64,000 bases of DNA. Source: Nothophaeocryptopus gaeumannii (lineage: Eukaryota > Ascomycota > Dothideomycetes > Mycosphaerellales > Mycosphaerellaceae). The position numbers were made by a program, and so were the translations under genes. The notes below the pieces were generated by a model. The model did not search any database, was not told where the DNA came from, and was given only the letters and a program-made list of their open reading frames with translations. The DNA is taken from NCBI GenBank assembly GCA_031771865.1, contig JASISA010000010.1:310001-374000 (forward strand), read 5' to 3'. Below are positions 8,889 to 20,100 of the stretch, piece by piece (position 1 is the first letter of the stretch; every line of letters begins with the position of its first letter).

Positions 8889-10609
8889 ATGGCCGACACC
8901 ACCACCGCCGCTGTGAAGCCTGCGGCCGTCGCGAAGCCCGAGCGACCAAACGAGGAGGAGTACAAGGCCACTCTCGCCAAGGCTGAGAAGGAATTGAAGG
9001 CCGCTGAGGAGCGTCAGGTATGTACATGTCGGCACATATCAAGTCTATGCGGATGCGTGCATTGAGCATCGCATACATGCATATGACCAGGATGGGCATT
9101 TGTAGATTTTGAAACATGTGCTTGGGGTAGTGGAGGGCTACGAGCTGACAGCTTTCACAGCGCGCCATTCGTGCTAAACTCGATGTCGCCCGCCCAAACA
9201 AAGACTCGCCGTCCGCCCAGCGCTCTGCGGAGCTCCGCGCCGAACTGAAGACCATCCGCGAGTCGCAGCAGAGCAGCAAGAGCGGGCGCACGCAGGTCAT
9301 GGACAAGATCAAGGCTCTTGACGAGAAGATGAAGGGAAAGATCGCCGACAACAAGAATGCCCGTGCCAAGACTCAGTTCAAATCTACCGAAGAAGTCCAG
9401 GCTCAGATTAATAAGCTTCAGGCCCAGGTCGATTCTGGCACCATGAAGTTGGTCGACGAGAAGAAGGCGCTGTCCGATATCTCTCAGCTCACCCGCCAGA
9501 AGAAGTCCTTCGCTGGTTTCGACGATGCGCAGAAGGGCATCGACGAGATCAAGGCCCAGATCGCAGAACTCCGCAAGCAGCTTGACGACCCTGAATCGCG
9601 AAAGCAGTCCGACCGCTACAAGGAGGTTACCGACGAGCTCGACAAGATCAAGGCCGAGCAGGACGATGCTTTCAAAAATCTGAACGCCCTCCGTGACGAG
9701 CAGACCAAGGCGCGCGAGGACCAGCAGAAGAAATACGCTTTCGTTAAGGAGATCAAGGATGCTTACTTCACTCAGCGCCGTGCTGCCCGCGATTACGAGC
9801 AAGAAGCGAGACGTATCCGCGATGAGAAGCGAAGGGCAGAGAACGATGCATACCACCGTGGCCGAAGACAGGAGGCTGCCAAGTCTAAGCTCGAGGACGC
9901 CAGCGCGCCGGCCTATCAAGACGAGATCCGCACTACTCAGTCCCTCATCGCATACCTCGACCCTTCATCTGTGCAGAAGCAAGAGGCTGCTGGCCCAGGC
10001 AAGTTTGCAGCGGCTCCTTCCAGAACTGTCGACTCAACCGGCATCAAGGGTACTGCGCTGAAGAAAAAGGGTGAAGACGAGGAGAACTACTTCATTGGCG
10101 GCGGTGGTAAGAAGAAGAAGGGCGGCAGGAAGGGCGCTGGTGGTGCTGAGTCACCTGCGCCAGAGGGAAAGTTCAATTTGGATCTCGGTACCATCACCAG
10201 CCTTGCACAGATTGGAGTTGACCCACCTGCCTCTCAAGCCGATGTCCCGGCTGTAGTGGAGAAGCTCAAGGAGAAGCTCGCCTTCTGGAAGGGCGATCAG
10301 GACCGCAAGACCAAGGAGGTATGTTACTGTATTTACTTCGGGGATCTAGAAATGATACTGACTTGAGTATAGAACGTCGCCAAGGCACAAGAAGAGATCA
10401 ACAAGCTCGAGGCTGAGGCCACCGCTGCCGATGAAAAGTTTCGCGCTACAGAGACCGCCCGCAAGCCAGCTGCTGAGAAGCAGCAAGTCAACGGCTCCGC
10501 CTCCACTGGTGCTCAAAAGGGCCAGGAGAAGGACGCCGCTGCCGATGCCGCCGAGGACCTCAAGAATGCTTCTCTCGAGGACAAGACTGCTGTCGAGGGC
10601 ACTGCCTAA
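8889..10609 (+). CDS. BFR1: BFR1-type nuclear segregation/mRNP protein
   Basis: Exons 8889-9017, 9161-10318 and 10373-10609 encode 507 residues. The protein is highly charged and almost wholly alpha-helical, with long Lys/Glu/Gln-rich coiled-coil stretches and motifs typical of the Bfr1 family, such as KIKALDEKMK, KSFAGFDDAQ and YFTQRRAARDYEQ. In budding yeast Bfr1 binds polysomes and ER-bound mRNPs and affects secretion and ploidy; the same role here is inferred from family membership. A Gly/Lys tract (GGGGKKKKGGRKGAGG) near residue 310 separates the coiled coil from the acidic C-terminal third. Introns have GTATGT donors. Gene length matches fungal homologues. Confidence 0.88.
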
Positions 10610-11033
10610 GCATCCAATACATCTCTTTACACGATAGCGACCTCCACTGTCGCTCTGCCGATGAGGTGGACGGCCGCTTAATTTTCGGATCTCACCACTG
10701 CTGCATTCGGGCATGGGTGGAAATCAAAATTCAACTTATTCTACTACTACAGCTAAAAGCAAGCGGGCGTCTTCTTGCATGATGGATTTGGATGAGTCCA
10801 ACGGCCAGTTTCTGCAGCGATTTTGTCTTTCTAGTATTTAGCCAGAATGAATTGGAAATTATTTTGTCTCGCCGTACAGGTGAGGCGGGTACTGCAATTT
10901 ACATGAGCCACTTTTCGTACAGTTTTAGAGCCATCAGGTAAGCCATGTCTGAACAGAAGCCATCCTTCGAGAATAGAACCAACCATCAGCTCCATCAACA
11001 AGTCCATCACTCGCGCCCATCAGCGACCATCTT
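10610..11033. other. Convergent intergenic region (BFR1/MSH2 3' ends)
   Basis: The two genes converge here. The stretch is locally AT-rich with likely 3' UTRs of both; no other gene is seen. Confidence 0.5.
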
Positions 11034-13832
11034 CTACAAAGCCTTCACCCCCTGAAAAAAGGGATTCTTCAACAATGCCTCGTTCCCACCAACCAACTCC
11101 TTCATCCTTTCCACCTGCTCTTCCTTCCCCAACCCTTCTTTTTCAACCTCTTCTTTCCACCTCTTCAAAATCTCCTTGAGCATCTTACTCCCCTCCTCCA
11201 CTTCCTCCGCACTAGCCTTAACATTCGCCTCCTCGCCCTCTCGCTTACCGGAGAAATCCTCCAATTCGTCTGCTTTCCGTTTCGCCATGGATACGACTTT
11301 GGACGGGAAACGCACGATCTCCGCGACGTGGATACCGAATGATTGGTCGGAAATTCCAGGCACCACTTTGTAGAGAAGTGTTACTTCTCTCCTACGATGA
11401 TGGGAAGAAGCTCCGCTGTCGCCATTCGTCATGGTCGTGTCGACGGGCTCTTCGTCGATATGTGCCACAACGTGCAGGTTTTGGACTTGTGGGTATGTAT
11501 CGACGAGGCGGGTGAGTTCATGGAAATGCGTAGCGAACATAGCGAAGCAGCCAATTTCTTTGACGATATGTTCGGAGATCGCCCAAGCGAGTCCGAATCC
11601 ATCGTACGTGGATGTTCCGCGACCGAGTTCGTCTATGATGACCAGGGACTCTCGCGTGGCGGTTTTGAGGATGTTTGAGGTCTCGAGCATTTCGGCCATG
11701 AATGTAGAAACGCCTTTCAATTGACTGTCCGAAGCGCCGACGCGAGCGAGGATACAGTCGAAAAGGGTGAGTTCGGCTTCTGTGCAGGGAACGAAACAGC
11801 CGATCTGCGCCATAAGGGCAATGACGCCGATTTGGCGGATGTAGGTTGATTTTCCACCCATATTGGGGCCGGTGATGATGAGGAACTCTGCATCCTCGCG
11901 AGAGAGGGTTACGTCGTTTGTGATGAATTGAACATCGTCTTGCATTTCCATGCACGGGTGACGGGCTTCTTTGAGGCTTGTACTGCCCGTGCCGCGAGGG
12001 TGGATTTTGGGACGGACGTAAGCCGAGGGTGCGTGGACAGTGACGTGCGCGAAACTGACGATTACGTCGAGATGCGCGAGCACGCCGGCTAGTTGTTCGA
12101 TGACGGGGCAATAGGAGGCGGCGACGTTGACAACTTCATTTACGAGACCGCTTTGCGTTCGGTTGTAGTTCTCGGAGAGTTGGTCGAATTCGCGGCGGAG
12201 GTCGGCAAGGCGAGGTGTGGTGAAATATGTGCCATTCTTTTGTGTTGCGATCTCTGGGTACTGCTTCTTGCCGCGGATGACGCTGGCTTCTGTTCGTGTG
12301 AGGCGTAGGCACCAGCCGTGGACTCTGTGGTTCTCGAGCAGTAACTTCTTCTCGATGTCCATTTCGAGATCGTTGCCGACTCGAGTGTGCTCCTTGTCAA
12401 TCTCATACCGGGCTTTGTCGAGCTTCTTGCGTACTATGCGAAGAGTGTCGTCGAACTCCGGCTTGATGATGTACTCGTGATTGTCAATGGCGTCCAGGTC
12501 GACAGTCGACTCCACCATCTCTTGGAGTTTTGAGAAGCTGTCCGAGAATTCGAGCAGCTTGTTGGTGTATGCAGCATCCAGAGCATCCTTGTGGGTCTCG
12601 TCCATGACACCCTCGAAGGTACCAATGAAATTAGGCAGGCGAATAACCACCTGGTATGCTCGGACAACGTCTTCGAGGGTTGCTTTCTTCCGCTGAAACT
12701 TCTTTGCCAGTCGGTAGAGATCAGGTATGGACCGCAAGTGCTCTTCTTGCAGGGTCTGCCGCAGCTCGGTGTCGTTGACGAACGCCTCGACCAGCGACTG
12801 TCGCTTCTCGATCTCCTCCAGGCTCATCAAAGGCTGCTTGAGCCACTGTGCCAACAATCTACTTCCGACGGGAGTCTTGCAGTGGTTCAGCAGTCCGTAG
12901 AGATTCATTGTCTTTGAGCCGTCCCTTGGACCAGGCATGAGGTTGAGTGCTTTCAGAGCTGACGAATCAAGCTTCATATACTGACTCAGATCGTGTTGAT
13001 AGAGCTGAAATTGGCCGAAGTTGCTTGGGTCTGACATGATTCCAAGGTACTTGATGAGTGCCGCCGCTGAGCCCATGGCAAGCTTTAGGTCTGTCTGAGG
13101 GAGCGTACCACTAGCCTTCTCGTCTCGGAGCAATCGTGTGAGATCTTGCTCAATGTCGCGGCTGCCAAAGTCACCAATTGGGCGTTCTGAAACCGCACAG
13201 CTGCAGTTGTCCGCGATGGTTTTGAGCTTGTGAAGTTCTGCATCCTTCTTTGACAGATCGGTCTGGATCAAGCATTCCTTGACGCCGAGCTGAATGATGA
13301 GAGATTCGAAGTTCGAGTAGATGTCGTTGTCAACGAATTCAGTCACACCAAGCTCTCGGACACTGGCATCAGCAAAGCATACGCCGACATTTCGCGCCTC
13401 GTTTGCCTTTGCTGACACTTTGACTGCCAGAATGATGGGAGCTGATTCAATGTGGCCGCCAAGATCATCTTCAATATCTTGCAGGTTCCCAGGTGAGGCT
13501 TGTTTGGCCACAGTCCATTGATTGCGGCCGGAGCTCTCTAGCACTTCTATCCGCCTCCCTAACCTAAAGATGGCTTCTCTGAGGAATGTACGGAAGACGG
13601 TGATAGTCATCGTCACTGATGGCAAGCCAGGATTTCTGCCAAGCGTCTTGAGGACCGAAGTCGTCTTGTACTGTATCCGTGCAATGAAGTCGGCATCTTC
13701 TCCGTGTGCAGACAGGAAGTCTCCACGATCGAATATCCGGATGGTGTCCTTGGGTTTGTCTCTCTCAAGCTGGTTGAATGTCTTGACGAAGCCGGCCTCA
13801 TCGTCAACCTTCAGCTCCGGCCTGGATGACAT
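11034..13832 (-). CDS. MSH2: DNA mismatch repair protein MSH2
   Basis: This is an intron-free 932-residue MutS homologue, full length for eukaryotic Msh2. MutS domains run in order: mismatch-binding-like domain at about residues 10-125, connector 130-280, lever and clamp 300-610, and ATPase 620-860. Walker A GPNMGGKST is at 655-663 and the Walker B/signature block IIDELGRGTSTYDG at 732-745. As in other Msh2 proteins the Phe-X-Glu mismatch wedge of Msh6/MutS is not seen in the N-terminal domain. Msh2 pairs with Msh6 or Msh3 to recognise mismatches and insertion loops in the nucleus. It is transcribed divergently from MCM2 across 376 bases containing several ACGCG cores. Confidence 0.97.
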   Translation of the reverse strand: MSSRPELKVDDEAGFVKTFNQLERDKPKDTIRIFDRGDFLSAHGEDADFIARIQYKTTSVLKTLGRNPGLPSVTMTITVFRTFLREAIFRLGRRIEVLESSGRNQWTVAKQASPGNLQDIEDDLGGHIESAPIILAVKVSAKANEARNVGVCFADASVRELGVTEFVDNDIYSNFESLIIQLGVKECLIQTDLSKKDAELHKLKTIADNCSCAVSERPIGDFGSRDIEQDLTRLLRDEKASGTLPQTDLKLAMGSAAALIKYLGIMSDPSNFGQFQLYQHDLSQYMKLDSSALKALNLMPGPRDGSKTMNLYGLLNHCKTPVGSRLLAQWLKQPLMSLEEIEKRQSLVEAFVNDTELRQTLQEEHLRSIPDLYRLAKKFQRKKATLEDVVRAYQVVIRLPNFIGTFEGVMDETHKDALDAAYTNKLLEFSDSFSKLQEMVESTVDLDAIDNHEYIIKPEFDDTLRIVRKKLDKARYEIDKEHTRVGNDLEMDIEKKLLLENHRVHGWCLRLTRTEASVIRGKKQYPEIATQKNGTYFTTPRLADLRREFDQLSENYNRTQSGLVNEVVNVAASYCPVIEQLAGVLAHLDVIVSFAHVTVHAPSAYVRPKIHPRGTGSTSLKEARHPCMEMQDDVQFITNDVTLSREDAEFLIITGPNMGGKSTYIRQIGVIALMAQIGCFVPCTEAELTLFDCILARVGASDSQLKGVSTFMAEMLETSNILKTATRESLVIIDELGRGTSTYDGFGLAWAISEHIVKEIGCFAMFATHFHELTRLVDTYPQVQNLHVVAHIDEEPVDTTMTNGDSGASSHHRRREVTLLYKVVPGISDQSFGIHVAEIVRFPSKVVSMAKRKADELEDFSGKREGEEANVKASAEEVEEGSKMLKEILKRWKEEVEKEGLGKEEQVERMKELVGGNEALLKNPFFQGVKAL

Positions 13833-14208
13833 GGTGGTGTTGGCAGCGAGCAGCCTCTGTCGCTGGTATTGTTGTACAACTCAGTCTAGAAGATGCGTGT
13901 GTCTTGTGTACTAGTGTTTCGAGACGAGATGTCGTCTATGACCTGGGAAGACGCGACTTCGCGTATGGCTTGCCGTAGCTGCAGGCACTCAAGCTCGCAG
14001 CCAATCAGAGTCGTTGCTCCTCCAATCTGCAGGGAAGGCGCGTTCGTGTTTCTCGCGCGTCTGGAAATCGCGTCTCTCTTCCCGTTGTTCACCCAGCATC
14101 CCACTTTTGCTTTCACTTTCTCCCACACAACGCAATGAGGTACACACAATCGACAAAGCCGTCTCACAACACCACTGACAAGTCTCAAGCTCACCACTAC
14201 GACCCAGC
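13833..14208. promoter_or_regulatory. Bidirectional MSH2-MCM2 promoter with MCB-like ACGCG cores
   Basis: ACGCG or its complement CGCGT occurs at 13951, 13960, 14039, 14056 and 14069, and a CCAAT box lies at 14001. ACGCG is the core of the MBF (MCB) site used for G1/S transcription of replication and repair genes in yeasts. About 0.7 such pentamers would be expected by chance in this length at even base composition. Confidence 0.6.
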
Positions 14209-16899
14209 ATGTCAGCAGCGAACCGTGGCCGCGCCGGCGCCGGCGGACGCAAACGCGGAAGAGATGCTGAAGACGATGCCTCAAACGCACCATCATCAAG
14301 CCGTATGTCCCTATCCAGTATCACGCGCAGTATAGCAAAGACTAATGCCATGTAGCGCCTGCCTCCTCCCCACCAGTCTTTCCCGGCGGCGACGACATCG
14401 AAGAGGATGACAACCTGGATCCTGAGGATGACCTCATCCAAGACATTGACGATGCAGACGAGATGGCAGAGGACGATGCAGGCATTGACCTCTTTGCCGA
14501 GAACTTTGACCGCGACTATGATAGGAACAATGATGCGGGATACCAAGGAGCAGATATCGACGATGACGGCGAGTTCGATGATCTGGATCCTGCTGCCCGG
14601 AGAGCGCTCGAGGCGCGCCTGAACCGACGAGATCGAGAGCTTGCAAGAGAACGGAAAGTGCCAGCGGCCTTTTTGGCTGGTGAAGAGGAAGATGATGTGA
14701 CGGACCTGACCCGCCAGCCGCGGAGACGGAGGCACAGATTTGACGAAGACCCGGATGACATGGACATGCAAGAGGACATCATGGCTGAAGAGCTTTCCCT
14801 GGAAGCGCTCGCAGATGTGAAAGCTGCAAGCTTGACAGACTGGGTCTCCCTTCCGGCCGTGCATAAGACGGTCGCGAGAGAGTTCAAGTCGTTCCTGACA
14901 GAATACACGGATTCTGCAGGGACATCAGTCTACGGTGTGCGCATCCGAACTCTCGGAGAAGTCAACGCGGAGTCCCTGGAAGTGGATTGGGATCACTTGT
15001 CCCAGTCGAAGCCCACTTTGGCCTACTTCCTCGTCAACGTACCTGCTTCCATTCTCCCGATCTTCGACGCAGTGGCATTGGAGGTTGCGCTCTACCACTA
15101 CCCGGACTACGAGCGCATTCACTCGGAACTGCATGTTCGCATTACGAATCTTCCCGTCTCATACACTCTCCGACAACTGCGCCAAAGCCATTTGAACTGC
15201 CTGCTAAGAGTCAGCGGTGTGGTCACGAGACGGACAGGCGTCTTCCCACAGCTGAAGTACGTCAAATTCGACTGCACAAAGTGTGGTATCACGCTAGGAC
15301 CCTTCCCACAAGACAGCAACGCGGAGGTCAAATTATCTTTCTGCCAAAACTGCCAGTCTCGCGGACCCTTCACACTCAACAGCGAGAAAACCGTCTACCG
15401 TAACTACCAAAAGCTCACTCTGCAAGAATCGCCCGGTACCGTTCCGGCTGGTCGTCTCCCGCGGCACCGAGAGGTGATTCTTCTGTGGGATCTGATAGAT
15501 TCTGCTAAGCCTGGAGAGGAGGTCGAAGTCACTGGCATCTACCGCAACAACTATGATGCGCAGCTGAACCACAAGAACGGCTTCCCTGTGTTCGCTACCA
15601 TCCTGGAAGCGAACCATGTCGTGAAGACGCACGACCAACTTGCTGGCTTCAGGTTGACCGAGGATGATGAACGCCAAATCCGTCAGCTCAGCAAAGATCC
15701 AAAGATCGTTGACAAGATTGTCCACTCTATTGCGCCGTCTATCTACGGTCATGATGACATCAAGACTGCGATTGCTCTTTCTCTGTTCGGCGGTTGTGCG
15801 AAGGAAGCACAAGGCCGGCATGCTATCCGTGGGGACATCAACATTTTGCTGCTTGGAGACCCTGGAACTGCGAAGTCTCAAGTCCTCAAGTATGTTGAGA
15901 GTACCGCGCACCGCGCTGTCTTTGCCACTGGTCAGGGTGCGTCCGCTGTCGGGCTTACTGCCAGTGTTCGACGAGACCCGCTCACTGCCGAATGGACATT
16001 AGAAGGTGGCGCGCTTGTGCTGGCTGACAAAGGCACTTGCTTGATCGACGAATTCGACAAGATGAACGACCAGGATCGAACGAGTATACACGAAGCCATG
16101 GAACAGCAGACGATTTCGATCTCCAAGGCCGGTATTGTCACAACATTGCAAGCCCGCTGCGCTGTCATTGCGGCGGCTAACCCTATCGGTGGTCGATACA
16201 ACGGCACTGTGCCCTTCAGCCAAAATGTCGAGCTCACTGAGCCTATCTTGTCACGTTTCGACATATTATGTGTCGTACGGGATACAGTCGACCCGGAAGA
16301 AGATGAGCGTCTGGCTTCTTTTGTCGTCAACAGCCACGGACGTGCTCATCCAGTGAACAGCTCATCAGAGGGAAACGAGACACAGACTGATGCTCCAATG
16401 GACGTCGACGGCGAGAAGCAAGCCGGTCCCAAGACAGAGATCCCACAAGAGTTGCTCCGGAAGTACATCCTCTACGCACGGGAGCATTGCCGGCCTAAGC
16501 TCTACCAGATCGACCAGGACAAGATCGCTCGTCTCTTTGCTGATATGAGGAGAGAATCACTTGCGACGGGCGCATATCCTATCACTGTAAGTTCCGTGTA
16601 TGGTTTCTGGATTTTTTCACCTTGCTAAACGTTGATCGCAGGTCCGTCATCTCGAATCTATCCTGCGTATCAGCGAGTCATTCGCCAAGATGCGCTTGAG
16701 CGAGTACTGCAGCGCTTCCGATATCGATCGCGCTATTGCCGTGGCAGTGGACAGCTTCGTGGGCAGCCAAAAGGTTTCCTGCAAGAAGGCTTTGGCGAGG
16801 GCTTTTGCCAAGTACACGCTCAATCGACCTGGTGCCGTTCGCAGCAACAAGAACCAGAGCCGTGGAGGGCGGAAAGAAGCGGTTTCTGCAAGTGCGTAA
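14209..16899 (+). CDS. MCM2: DNA replication licensing factor MCM2
   Basis: Exons 14209-14302, 14356-16586 and 16642-16899 encode 860 residues. The acidic N-terminal tail with RGRAGAGGRKRGRD is typical of Mcm2 and its histone-binding/DDK-target region. The Mcm2-type zinc site (C-x2-C ... C-x2-C) spans about residues 338-364. Walker A GDPGTAKSQ is at about 532, the MCM Walker B LIDEFDKM at about 594, and the arginine finger block LSRFD follows. The C-terminal winged-helix part is supplied by exon 3. Mcm2 is one subunit of the Mcm2-7 replicative helicase loaded at origins. The first 31 codons are on a separate exon, and both introns carry standard GTATGT/GTAAGT donors. Confidence 0.96.
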
Positions 16900-17159
16900 G
16901 CGAACGAATGTGTGATGATTGCATAGAGTGATTGATGAGACTACCCCTTGGATGGCGCTGGTGTTTGGGAGTTCGGGTTATTGCATGGATGAGGTGGTGT
17001 CACAAGCGTGTGCAGAAAACCTTCCTGCGAGCTGGCAGAATTTAATCTGTGAAAGGGAAGTAGACGAATATTGTCATTGAACAGCTCTGAAGACCATTCC
17101 GCCAGCGCGGAGAATCTCAATTGTCATTTGCACGATCTATTGGGTTCCAAGAACTCCAT

Positions 17160-20100
17160 TTACCTCCCCATCCCCTCAACAGCCTGCGGTTTCTGCCTCT
17201 CAAATATCTTCTCCAAAATATCCATCCACCTCCTCGGCCGATCCCCCAGATCCCTCCCGGGACTCTTGAACAACTTGCCCATAACCTCCTTCACCTTACT
17301 CCTGAGCACCTTGAGCACGATCATCGTCCTCCAGTCTCGTACCTTGAATCTGAGCCTATTCCCATCAATTATAATAACGCCGGCATACATCTCAAACCTC
17401 GCTTCCCCAGCCATCAAAATCAACGGTACCTCGGCAGCAGGACTCGTCTCCTGCGCATTCGTGAAGCGAGAAGAGGATTGCATGATACTGTAGAAGCTCA
17501 AGTACTTCACCTCCGGTGAGAGGGAAGTCTTATTCACGGAGGTTGGGTGTAGACCTAGAGATTGATTGTTGGCGATATTCCGCCATCCTTTCCCGTCTTT
17601 GGAGATGATTTTCGGGTAGAATGACCATGCGACGACGGAGGAGGAGACGACGTCGTTATCATCTGCCCTCACATTGTAGGCGGGTAGAGAGATGAAGTTT
17701 CGATGACGGGGATTGTGGCGCATCTTTGAGAGGGCCTGTTTCTCCTCGGGGCCGAGGTGGACGAATCCGGCGTCGACTAGGGAGGAGAGGAGTTGGGCTT
17801 TGAGGTCTTCGATATTGCCCAGGTTTTGTGGGGAGAGGAAGTTCTTGTTGCAAAATTGATACTCTGAGAGTCCTGGGGTTGTGCAGACTTTTCGCCAGGC
17901 TTGGTAGGCGTTGTAGACTGTCAGGAGGTCTGAGTCGCCGCGTTTGAAGCCTAGGCGGACGGTGTCGGCTTGCTTTTTGGCATGCATGGGTGTTAGAAAG
18001 GGGGATTTGGAGGAGAGTGTGGCGGCTGCGGTGAGGGCGAAGTCGAGACAGCCAAAGTTGCTTCCCAAGAGGATGAGTTTGCCGAGTTGGGCATCCAGAG
18101 GGAGTTTGGCAAGTTGGGTCCCAAGAGAAGTAAGCTCTTCGTTCGACGTCAGAGCGCCGACTTCGACCAGAGCGTCAATGGCTCTTCGAATGTTCCTGCT
18201 TGAGGGTGGATCCAATGCTTGCGAGAGGGCATCTTCAATATTGCCAAGCTTGCAGATCTTGACGCGCATAACCAAGTCTTGTAGAGAAAGTCGCAACATC
18301 TCAGGTGTTTGTTGCTCAACCATCATGTTCTCGAACCGATTCTTCGTGAATAGATGGAAGCAAAGACCCTGCTGCACACGACCTGCACGACCTCTGCGCT
18401 GCTTAGCATTCGCTCTAGCGATGAAGCTTTGGATCAGACGCGACATTTGGCGACGCTCATCGAAACGCATCTCCTTGTGCTTTCCAGTATCGATGACACA
18501 GGTCACATCCGGGATGGTGATACCGGTCTCGGCAATATTCGTGGCTAGCACAATCTTTCTAACGCCTTGAGGTGGGATCTCAAAAGCGGCTTGCTGGTCT
18601 TCGCTTGAAAAGGTCGAGTGCAGAGGGAAGATCTGCCAGCCTTGACCAAAGCGTGGATGACCAAGGAGCATGTCGTTTAGCTGACGTATCTCGGCTATAC
18701 CTGGTAAGAAGACCAGAACGGCCTTACTGTAGTCCTTGTACTGTGGAATGTAGCCGACCTTCTCAATCAGCTTGACGATTAAGCTAAAATCGATGCGGTA
18801 CTCGTCGTAGTTTGCAAGGGTTTGGCGTGTCTGCTTGGAGTAGCCTTGGAGCTGCTGCTCACCTCCTGACTTCTGCTGCTCATCCTCGGCGCTATCCTCG
18901 TCAACTACGTTCGCTGAGGCGTCCTCATTGGTGTGTCCAGTAAGTTCGATGGCGTCTTCGAGGAACTTCGCTTCAACTGGGAAAGTTCTGCCAGGAACGT
19001 TGATTATCGGTGCGCTATCCAAGTAGTTCGAGAATTTCTGCGAGTCCACAGTGGCGCTCATGAGAATTACCTTCAGATCTGGCCGTCGAAGCATAAGCGA
19101 GCGCAAGACGATCAACAAGAAGTCTGTGTCGATGCTTCGTTCGTGTACTTCATCGATCACCAGATGTGAGACTTCGCTCAGGCCATCTGCATTTTCGAGC
19201 ATCCGGAGGACGATACCGACAGTGGCATACACCAGACGAGTCAGAGCAGTCGTGTGAGATTCTAAGCGGATAGCATAGCCAACGAGAGACCGAGAGGTAC
19301 CCACGTCTCCTTTGCCCTCACCCATTTCCTCGCCGACTCTTTGCGCGAGCGAGATAGCCGAGATACGTCTTGGCTCTGTGCAGTAGATCTTACAAGGCCG
19401 ACCATTGGATAATTCATGCTCCAAAATGAAAGCTGGAAGTTGTGTCGACTTGCCGCATCCAGTCTCTCCACACAATATGGTCACTTGATGTCGCTGGATC
19501 GTATGAAGCGCAGCCGCCCTGAAATGGAACATAGGGAGGTTCATCCTGCCAATGAGCATGCGCTGATACGATTGTGAGGTTGTCTTGCGCGTCCACATCT
19601 GCTGCAACTCCTCTGAAAACTCAGGTGTTGCAGAACGTGGCCCGTCCGTGCGCGAAAGAGGCGTTGACGTCCCACTAGTGCCGTCAAGTCGTCTGCGGCT
19701 GTTGACATTGAAGACCACCTCATCATCACTATCTTCGTCCGTCACTCGGTTCCTCTCGATAATACTGCGCACCTCCTTCACAAGGCTCCCATCCTCAGAT
19801 AGAATGTGCGCTCGCTTGGCAAGAGCAAACTCGTCCCAAAGGTTCCTGAATGCTGGCGGGAGCCTCAGATGCGCCTTTTCTTCCTTCGGTGATCCAGAGA
19901 AGATAAGGAACAAAGCAGTCGTAGCGACGTAGGCCTCACTCTGCGCGACGTCTGGTGTGGCAACCTGAGTCATCGTGATCAAGACGCCTCCCGATTTCTG
20001 CTTGACTTCGATCGCCGGCATGAACGAGTATTCAATCAAATCTTGTTCCTTAGTCCATTGAACGGTTACTGCATGACGGCTGGCATAAGTTGTCGGAGAC

